A stretch of 64,000 nucleotides of DNA from contig NC_079207.1 in assembly GCF_026745355.1 (NCBI RefSeq), positions 14,929,317-14,993,316 on the forward strand, in the 5' to 3' direction. Under the pieces are notes generated by a model that did no database searches, was not told where the DNA came from, and saw only the letters and a list, made by a program, of their open reading frames with translations. A program made the translations under genes and the position numbers. Of this stretch, positions 56,510-64,000 are shown in pieces (positions within the stretch are counted from its first letter, which is position 1; every line of letters begins with the position of its first letter). The DNA comes from Beta vulgaris subsp. vulgaris (lineage: Eukaryota; Streptophyta; Magnoliopsida; Caryophyllales; Amaranthaceae).

Positions 56510-57710
56510 AGTTATCAGGGTGCTACTAGCAATAGCTGCACATCAGGAGGATGAACTTGAGCAACTAGATGCGAAAACAACTTTCCTACATGGGGAGTTG
56601 GGAGAGGAGATTTATATGACCCAACCATATGGGTTCCAAGTTCCTAAAAAGAAGACTATGTTTGCAGGTTGAAGAGGTCCTTGTATGGACTAAAGTAGTC
56701 TCCTAGGCAGTGGTATAAACGGTTTGGCAGATATATGATCGAGTTAGGCTACAACAGGAGTTTGTATGACTGTTGTGTGTATCACAACAAGCTGAATGAT
56801 GGATCATTGATTTATCTGGTCATGTATGTAGATGATATGCTCATAGCTGCAAGACCAAGTCTGATATTCAGTAGTTGAAGGGTCTTCTCAATGCTGAGTT
56901 TGAAATGAAGGATTTGGGTGTTGCGAAGAAGATTTTGGGGATGGAGATCTATAGGGAAAGAGGTCAGAGGAAGCTTTTCTTGTCACATAAAGGCTATATT
57001 CAGATGATTTGGTCAAGGCTTGGCATGACAACAGCTAAGCCTATAGATACTCCAAGTGTGTCTAATAATCTTTTGGCTATTGCTTTTGCACCCAAGACTG
57101 CTGAGGAGAAGGAGTACATGAGTTGGGTTCCTTATGCTAGTGTAGTACGGAGCTTGATGTATGTTATGGTTTGCACTAGGCCGGATCTTGCACATGCAGT
57201 TAGTGTCGTTAGTAGGTTCATGGGTGACCCAGCTAAGGAGCACTGACAGACAGTCAAGAGGAAGGAGCACTGACAGACAGTCAAGAGGATTTTTTGTTAC
57301 CTTAGAGATACATCTGATATTGATCTTATTTATGGGAATGATACTCAGTGTTTAGTCACTGTTTATTCTGATTCAGATTATGCTGGAGATGTTGACGGTA
57401 GGAGGTCAATGACGGGTTATGTATTTACTCTTGGTGGTTTTATTGTTAGTTGGAAGGCAACTTTGTAGGCTACAGTTACTTTGTCTACTACTGAAGCAAA
57501 GTACATGGCGTTGACAATAGCTGCTAAAGAGGGGATATGGTTAAAAGGGCTAGTCAGTGATCTTGGTTTACATCACGATCAGCCTATTGTGTATTGTGAC
57601 AGTATGATCGCAATATGCTTAGCCAAAGATCAAGTCAATCATGAGAGGACTAAGCATATTGATGTGAGATATCATTTTCTAAGAAGTGAGACAAAATTAA
57701 GGTGAATAAG
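56510..57710 (+). pseudogene. copia reverse transcriptase-RNase H fragment
   Basis: Starts mid-RT (DAKTTFLHGELGEEIYMTQP, a conserved RT block), then frameshifts and stops up to the YVDDMLI block near 56830. From 56875 it is open as LLNAEFEMKDLGVAKKILGM to a TGA within a 27-bp tandem duplication (57235-57288). RNase H follows: YSDSDYAGDVDGRRSMTGYV, LSTTEAKYMALTIAAKEGIW, IYVYCDS-type IVYCDSMIAICLAKD and KHIDVRYHFLR. The end of pol (NPVDMFTKLAP) is in another frame near 57730. Upstream domains are missing. Distinct in sequence from the copia at 17490. Confidence 0.88.
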
Positions 57711-57954
57711 GTAGGAACTGATGAAAATCCTGTTGATATGTTCACCAAGCTGGCTCCACAAAGTAAGTTTCAACATTGTTTGAACTTACTTAACGTTCGT
57801 GATTGTTAGTTGCCCTTGTGGGGGTAATTCGGGGGTCCTTAGGAACTAATATGGTCTGGTTGTCTTGTGAGACAAATCTGTTTATAGGGAGATTTTGCGC
57901 GTTGTGATCAATGCATCTGCTTTCTGATTTATTGTGAGAGGTGTTGTATAATAT

Positions 57955-58330
57955 GAGCACTATAAGAGGGGGGGTGAATTATAGTGAGAGAATAAGCACT
58001 ACTTTTTGCGGAATTAAAAGTAAACTTGGGAACAAACAATGGGAACACGAGAGATTTTACGAGGAAAAACTTCCTAGGCCTAGTAGGAAGAAACAACCTC
58101 GACCACAAGGGATTTTAAACAACTTTCCACTATAATAGGCCAAAACAACTCTGATTACAACCTATTACTTTTCTCTCGATTCTCAACTTAAGTCACTCAA
58201 CTCAAGTTCCCAACGACAGTTCCCAACAACTGACGTTTTCTCTCAAACTTCACTCGAAGTTCCTTTCTCTTTCTCTTTCTCTTTCTCTTGCTTCACTCAA
58301 AGCTTTCTCACACTTACAAGAGTTCACTCA
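57955..58330 (+). repeat. Dispersed repeat; possible start of 3' LTR of the copia fragment
   Basis: Begins ACTATAAGAGGGGGGG then TGAATTATAGTG, i.e. a polypurine-like run followed by TG, at the position expected downstream of copia pol. The same family is at 6030-6420. Ends in a TTTCTC-repeat tract at 58262-58290. Confidence 0.5.
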
Positions 58331-59693
58331 AACCCTTTTTCTCAAAAATACACTTTGTAAAACAATGGAAGAGTAATAAAACTCGATTAATGTAAGTATG
58401 AATTCTCTTAAGGAAAGGCACTGACACTTTAGATAACTTAAGACAAATTAACTAAGTCAGACACAATTTTCTCAAATGGAATTAGGCGCCTATTTATAGA
58501 CTATTAAGACAAGACATGATTTCCACTAACTTAGACCATTATCACATGTTCTCCATGATTTCAATTAATTAATTAAATTAAATTTTTATTCAAGTCATGT
58601 ACATCATCCACTAATCCATTACTTCATTCATAGAAGCAGTAACAAATACGTGGTTTTGCAAACTTGGAGAATAATTAATCTTATTTAATTTAATTAAATA
58701 CTTGAGGATAATTAACTTAGCCACTAAATCCACTAACTCCATAAACATGTAGCAGTAAACTTTTAGGCGTGTAAGCTAGAATTTAGGAAATAAATAAATA
58801 AAAATCCTTTAGCTAGTTTTTAGGAAAAATATCTTTTTCAAAATCTTTTATAAAAACCGGAAAACATTTTTTGTATTTCAAAAATCCGAAACATTTTGAA
58901 AACCGGAAATAATATATTTTCGAAAACTAAATAAAAGATAAAATATATATTTTAAAAAGATAAGATTTGAAAATCAGTTATTTTAAAATCAGAAAATCTA
59001 TTTAAAATCTTTTCCTAACAAACTTAAACTAACTTCCTAAAATTATGGATCTTAGTCAAATATCCCTAAAAACTCTAACAACTATATTGGGCACACAATT
59101 ATCTTAGGCGCACAATATTAGTCACTTAGAGTTCCTAAATTAGTTTTAAAGTCTTGTTCCCTAATTATTAAGTCTTGTTCCTAAGCCTTGTTCCTATAGT
59201 GCCAGGTCTGTTCCTTTCATGGGAACAGAACCAAGTTCCTTTGAGAATTCACCACGAACTTAATAAAGCTATTACTCAACCTTAACAAGAAGATTAATAA
59301 ATACCCTAATGTATTCTAATCTTCATTCCATGCTTGATTCTTCATTTCTCGAACATCTTTACTTCGATCTTGATTAATTCTCCGCTTTAATCTTCAATCA
59401 AGTATTCTCTTAGCTCGAGCATGAATTACCTTGCAATCAACATAAATAAAATATACTATGTCTTTTGTGGTTAGGTTATCTTCAAAACTCAAGGGTCAAC
59501 AAGAGGATTCAAGTCAAGGTGGATATTTGTGAAAATATGCCTTGAATATGTTATAATCAGGCTATCTACAAAATGGCAACTCGCAGTGAGCGTCTCGACT
59601 CGCGCCCAAAACGCCGAGAGTTGACCGTGAGTCGCGTCAAGCTCTGCGACTCGCCACGAGTCACACTTTGTGCAAAATTCTTCGACACGTATT
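58331..59693. other. Probable retrotransposon-derived non-coding sequence
   Basis: No reading frame. AT-rich with repeated AAATCCGAAA/AAAACCGGAAA motifs at 58855-58920 and a short GC-rich block of CGACTCGC/GAGTCG repeats at 59580-59670. No terminal pairs found. Confidence 0.35.
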
Positions 59694-59954
59694 TGTTAGT
59701 GTTATTAGCCGAGTTAAATTCCTATTTAACCTAATATCATTTATTTAACGATGTTAGCATATAAAACATTTAACGATGTTAGCATATATAACATCTGTGA
59801 CTCTGTTATTTCTCACACATCAATAAAATATTCTCTCTCTATCCGTGGACGTAGCCATATTGGTAAACCACGTAAATCTGTTGTCTGTTTTATTGCTTTT
59901 ACATTCAATTATTTGTTTCTTTCTCACATCTGTTATAATATCTAAGTTCTAACA
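59694..59954 (+). repeat. Putative solo LTR, 261 bp
   Basis: Bounded by TGTTAG and its inverse CTAACA. Contains GTGGACGTAGCCATATTGGT, a string I associate with the R/U5 part of plant copia LTRs, and CTCTCTCTATCC. A near-tandem repeat (TTTAACGATGTTAGCATATA) lies at 59735-59790. No convincing 5-bp target duplication. Confidence 0.45.
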
Positions 59955-60559
59955 TTTTTGTCAAATGGACAATTGCAGATGTTCGCCAGACAGCACGATG
60001 GTGTATAATCACTAATATGTCTAAGGGACCACCGGACCACGTTCAAGAGGCTCATGACTTGGCCCAAATAGTACAGGCAGCACCGACTTCCTATTTCTAC
60101 CGTTTATTTGCTTTCCTTTTATTGTAAACTTCTACGATGTCAACAAAAAGAGAAAAAAGAAAACATACAAAAAAAAAAGAAAAAACAAAACATACGGATA
60201 CAATTGCGCATCATGTAGCAAATGAAATTTGAGGACAATCGGGGAAGAGTCGAAGTCATAGACAAATTCATGAGATGCTTTTCTAAATCATTGATTTCGC
60301 GTCATTTGGGAAAGCTATTTTAGACTTATTGTATGAAAAATTCACTCAGCTCACATTTGAGAATATAGCTATATGAAGAACCTGCCGAACTCTACAACAT
60401 GATCATGTTGCTAAGAAAATTCAGAGCTTTGTTTCTAAGAATTAGAAAGACATCTGCATCCTCAATAGTCAATAGCAAGAACAAACAACAGACGCCAATA
60501 ATGCTCATGTATGACTACATAACAAGGAAAATCTTAAAATGTAATGAAATCTGCATCGC
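59955..60559. other. Intergenic, nothing recognised
   Basis: AT-rich, A-run near 60170-60190, no credible frame. Confidence 0.4.
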
Positions 60560-60836
60560 AAAATTTCAGGTGGCTAAAATGACTTAAATAATAAGTTAAA
60601 AATTTTACCTTTTCACAATCAGGTGACTGAAATTTTGAAAAATCTTTCCAAAATTTTGACAACAACTAATTTGGTTAAAAAAATTTATCAACTTAATCAA
60701 CTAATTTTGCCAAAAAGTTAAGCTAATCAGTTACCTTATCAGATTCAACACCTTATCAATTTTGGCTTTATCTTATTAGTTTCAGTTAACTTATCAGTTT
60801 CAATTTATTTTCAGCTAGTAATGTCAAACAGAACCT
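60560..60836. mobile_element. Tourist-type MITE, one end
   Basis: Right end ATGTCAAACAGAACC followed by TTA, and internal CTTATCAGTTTCA/TCAGTTACCTTATCAG motifs shared with the complete element at 62329-62736. No matching left end, so probably truncated. Confidence 0.5.
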
Positions 60837-60939
60837 TAATCGCATTCGTGTCGACTTATTAATCTAATCGTGCGTCTCACATTAGTTAACCGGTAGTAAC
60901 CAGTTTTGATGTTGAAACAGAAGAAGTATTACTGTATTA

Positions 60940-61182
60940 CTTCCTCCGTATTTTTATTCTTGCTAGTTGCTACATAGAGAAAATGGGGGGTTTTTAAGAA
61001 AGATAGAGAGAGAAAAAATAGGGGACCACCACTTTTTGAATAAAAAACCATTTATTAAGGAAAAAGTATGAGTATTTTAAAAGAGAAGGTGGGGGATCAC
61101 CAACTTTTTAAAAGTATTTTAAGATTTTTATGGTGAGAAGAAATCCATTTATGGTATGTAACATCATAAAAAACGGAGGAAG
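60940..61182. mobile_element. Stowaway-like MITE, about 243 bp
   Basis: CTTCCTCCGTATTTTTATTC at the left and AAAAACGGAGGAAG at the right, inverted. TA precedes the left end; the right flank reads GATA, so the TA duplication is not exact. Two internal copies of GGGGACCACC/GGGGATCACC. Confidence 0.7.
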
Positions 61183-61395
61183 GATATAGGAGCAATAAAT
61201 ATTCACTAGTTCGAATTAGCAACTAACAAAGATATTCAACAAGACAACAGTTTCAAAGTATATCAACTTATTATTCCATCATTGATACGTTGCTTCTTAC
61301 CAATACACTTCAACTCACAAACTAGACGGTTTAGACACGAGTACATAATCAACGATGAATAAAACATTACACAAATATATTCATACTTTTAAGTT

Positions 61396-61872
61396 TTAAG
61401 CAGAGATATCAATAGACTTGAGCTGAGGCTTCTTCTCCTCCATCTTAGGAACAGTAACAGTTAAAACCCCGTTGTCCATACTCGCCTTAATCTCATCCAT
61501 CTTTGCATTTTCAGGCAGCCTAAACCTTCTCAAGAACTTTCCAGAACTCCGCTCAACACGATGCCACTTGTCATTCTTCTCCTCTTGTTCCCTGCTTCTC
61601 TCTCCGCTGACCTGGAGCACTTTGCCGTCTTCCACCTCTACTTTGACTTCCTCCTTCTTTAACCCGGGTACATCCGCTTTGAATACATGGGCCTCCGGAG
61701 TCTCTTTCCAGTCCATTCGAGCATTCACAAATGCTGCGGTTTCGTGACCAGAGGATAGAGATTGAGAGGTTTCGTTGAAGGGGAAACCCTGAAATGGGTC
61801 CCACAAATCAAGGGAGAATGGATCGAAGATGTTACTTCGTCGGTTTTCGAACAATCTTGGAATCAGCGACAT
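61396..61872 (-). CDS. Class I cytosolic small heat-shock protein (HSP17/18 family)
   Basis: ATP-independent chaperone that forms cytosolic oligomers and holds denatured proteins during heat stress. One uninterrupted 158-aa frame, no intron, normal length for class I sHSPs. The N-terminus [20 protein letters not shown] and [12 protein letters not shown] is the class I signature. The alpha-crystallin domain spans about 50-145, with [20 protein letters not shown] and the GVLTVTVPK motif. The C-terminal I-D-I motif (154-156, SIDISA) docks into neighbouring subunits. The ATG is the only one compatible with this N-terminus. TATA and HSE-like sequences are upstream. No defect seen. Confidence 0.97.
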   Translation of the reverse strand: MSLIPRLFENRRSNIFDPFSLDLWDPFQGFPFNETSQSLSSGHETAAFVNARMDWKETPEAHVFKADVPGLKKEEVKVEVEDGKVLQVSGERSREQEEKNDKWHRVERSSGKFLRRFRLPENAKMDEIKASMDNGVLTVTVPKMEEKKPQLKSIDISA

Positions 61873-61970
61873 TGTTGAATTATTTTGATTGTTTTTGTTG
61901 TGTGTTTTTGTTTGCTTGAGTGTTGATGTTTTTATCTTGCTTTCTATGAGAATGAAAGATGGGGGAATTT

Positions 61971-62130
61971 GGTATTTATAGATGAAACTGAAAAGTATGG
62001 TGAAAGTTTCAGAAGTCTGGATTATTCTCTGAGAATTTCTCTTCTACTTCTTGAATAGCCGAGAAGGAAACAGAGAGATTAGAAGATTACAGGAATTTCA
62101 AGAATGGTCTTGTATATTCTAGAAAGTCCG
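61971..62130 (-). promoter_or_regulatory. Heat-shock promoter of the sHSP gene
   Basis: On the minus strand CTATAAATACC (about 61971-61981) is a strong TATA box about 100 bp before the ATG. Just upstream, 62002-62014 reads TTCTGAAACTTTC, alternating TTC/GAA blocks spaced as in a heat-shock element with one mismatch. A further TTCTAGAAAGTCC-type site lies at about 62117-62129 on the plus strand, and GAATTTC at 62052-62058. Heat induction is inferred from these and the family. Confidence 0.7.
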
Positions 62131-62328
62131 TATCGTGAAGGGTTGGAGATTTAACAGAAATACAAGTTTGGCTTCTTCTCTGGGCTACGCATGCACTTCT
62201 CTTATTGGGCTTTCCAATGACTATACTAACGTTTTGTTCAAACTGCTTTTTTGGGTTCTTATAATCAAAATCTTAAGTTTGTTCAAGCTTAAGGTTTCAT
62301 CAAGACTCCAAATTCAAATGAGCACTTA

Positions 62329-62736
62329 GACTCTGTTTGGGGAAGCATTTCAGGTGACTTAAATGATAAGATGCTACAATTTTAAGTCACCTTATATGAT
62401 TAGTGATGTTTGGTGGAGGAACTTAAATAAAATTTAAGTCCAAAATTTGACTGAAATTGAGTTGGAGTAAATTATAGCTTCTGAGATAAGGTGCTGAAAT
62501 TTTTTTATAATTATTATTTTCTTTTTATCTTTTTAAGCCTAAAAAGATAGTTTCTTTTTATGTTTTTAAGTTTAAAAAGATATTTCAGCTACATTCATAA
62601 ATAATATTACCAAACAGGTTATGTAATTAGCTAGCTTAACAGTTTGAGCACCTTAACAGTTTCAACTGCTACCTAATCAGTTTCAGCCACCTTATCAGTT
62701 TTAGCTTCATTTCAGTCAGTTTTGTCAAACATAGCC
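62329..62736. mobile_element. Tourist-type (PIF/Harbinger) MITE, 408 bp
   Basis: Ends GACTCTGTTTGG and, inverted, GGCTATGTTTGACAAAA, flanked by TTA on both sides (62326-62328 and 62737-62739), the Tourist target duplication. Shares internal motifs with 60560-60836. Confidence 0.8.
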
Positions 62737-62878
62737 TTAATTTAAATTATGGTAAAGATAATTAGGAAAGTCAACTCTTAATATTGTATGTAATTGAGGA
62801 TGATATTGAACATGCTTGTTTTCACCAAAATATCTACGAACAATGTTCATTGATGTCTCATGGTTGAGCTTTTATTAA

Positions 62879-63165
62879 GAGCATGTTTGGTTCAAAGTAA
62901 GAACTGAAAAGGAAATGGAATTAAAAAGGAGAGCAGAATGATAACAAAATTATTATTTTTATTGGGTGTTTGGTTCAATTTTAATGAAAATAGAAATGCA
63001 AGTAGAAAATCGTTACCCCCAACAAATGGATTCTATTACTTCAGAGGAAAGGAAATTAACAAATTAGGAAAATGGATCGAATAGAGGCTGCACAAAACAA
63101 GAAGGAACGGATGAGGTATTTGATTCAATTTCTTAAAATCCAAAAATATTGAACCAAACATGCTT
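62879..63165. mobile_element. Tourist-type MITE, 287 bp
   Basis: Inverted ends GAGCATGTTTGGTTCAA and AAGCATGTTTGGTTCAA with TAA on both sides (62876-62878 and 63166-63168). Internal sequence purine-rich and non-coding. Confidence 0.82.
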
Positions 63166-63168
63166 TAA

Positions 63169-63848
63169 AAGGAGTTACATGGCTACTTATAATAAGTAAC
63201 ACAAAGACAATTCAAAAGTTAATTGGATTACAAATGTTTGTAAGACCGTACTCTTAACTTGTTTGAATGGTTCCTTATTGATGAATGCACATCTTAAATA
63301 TTAATACTTATTAGAATACTAATTGAGACGAATCAAGTAATACTCTACGTAATTATTATTTTTCACTGTATATGTGAAAAACTTAGAAGATCCTATATAA
63401 TTTTATATAGTGCCAAAATTACAAGTAGGAACATCAATAAGGAATGAAATGAGTACATATTTTGTAATGTTATTTCATTTTTTTTAGTTCAATGTTTTAA
63501 AATTTATGATTCATTGGTATAGCTAGATTTATAATGGTATGATTTAAATTAGATAGAGAAATATCATCTTGATGAAGCAGAATATTCAAAAGGTATATCT
63601 ATATAAATCTCCCAAGTGTTTTACCAATATATTTTTTTTCAACCCATAACAAAAAGCCGAAACCTTATAGTGTATGTTGGTTACGATTTCCCATTTCTAT
63701 TCTTAAAACACAATTTTAAATTAAAAATTAGTTTTATTTTTTGCACTACAAAATAAATTTATCATATTAGAATATGTTTGTCATCAAATTTATATGTTTT
63801 GGTAGTATTACGTGTGCTTTATTTTTATTATACGTTCTTACTCATTAG
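63169..63848. other. AT-rich intergenic, nothing recognised
   Basis: No frame, tRNA or repeat pair was found. Confidence 0.45.
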
Positions 63849-64000
63849 TAGGGGTGTGCACAAACCGGTCCGGATCAGAATTTTGTCCACTGGTCCACCG
63901 GACCAGAATATTATGATCCCGGTCCACCGGTACAGTCCGGAGTGGTTGGACCGGAATCTTTATTGTTTTAGTTAAAAAAAGTTTATAAGTTAAAAAACAA
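63849..64000. mobile_element. Left end of a hAT-like element cut by the window edge
   Basis: Starts TAGGGGTGTGCACAAACCGG, followed by repeated GGTCC(A/G)GA and GGTCCACCGG motifs in both orientations, as in other hAT MITEs of this window (compare 29162). The right end is outside. Confidence 0.5.

Overview
This is nuclear DNA from a flowering plant, most likely a eudicot. It is AT-rich, has plant-type introns, carries three recognisable host genes, and the rest is densely packed with plant transposable elements. I cannot fix the species from sequence alone.

Host genes. (1) 8172-14799, minus: a complete gene for the large subunit of the splicing factor U2AF (U2AF65). I could join 13 coding exons without a frame break (582 aa: RS domain, two RRMs, C-terminal UHM). 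(2) 34018-36434, plus: a complete four-exon INDETERMINATE DOMAIN (IDD) C2H2 zinc-finger transcription factor (559 aa), closest in its N-terminus to the IDD1/IDD2(GAF1) group. (3) 61396-61872, minus: an intronless class I cytosolic small heat-shock protein (158 aa) with a TATA box and heat-shock-element-like sequence upstream. The genes are unrelated in function; each is an independent plant transcription unit.

Mobile DNA, left to right. 1-2356: copia element (minus) running off the window. 2605-4948: Mutator-like element with about 85-bp TIRs, a 10-bp target duplication and a PB1-like gene. 5177-7676: MITE remnant, a GC-rich TIR element and a TA microsatellite. 16373-22130: MULE transposase remnant, a gypsy leader, a copia element split by a CACTA element (18647-19652), then LTR fragments. 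22420-26435: a three-level nest (hAT, then Helitron, then a two-headed Helitron). 26539-30690: Helitron ends, a direct duplication, a hAT MITE and a Stowaway. 37551-38399: a Pack-MULE-like element with palindromic ends and a fragment resembling plant eIF4B. 40332-42908: an inverted second copy of the two-headed Helitron, split by another CACTA. 44349-45318: a second member of the palindromic-end family. 46434-47294: a hAT with perfect 8-bp target duplication. 47821-54400: a decayed Tat-lineage gypsy element with an organelle-type tRNA-Met relic inside. 54415-57950: an inverted Tat LTR and a third copia pol. 60560-63165: several MITEs flanking the sHSP gene.

The most interesting material is the palindromic-end element family with inverted minisatellite arrays and captured gene sequence, and the two-headed Helitron that appears to have spread as one unit. 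All element classes named here are known; the specific families could be undescribed. No database search was possible.
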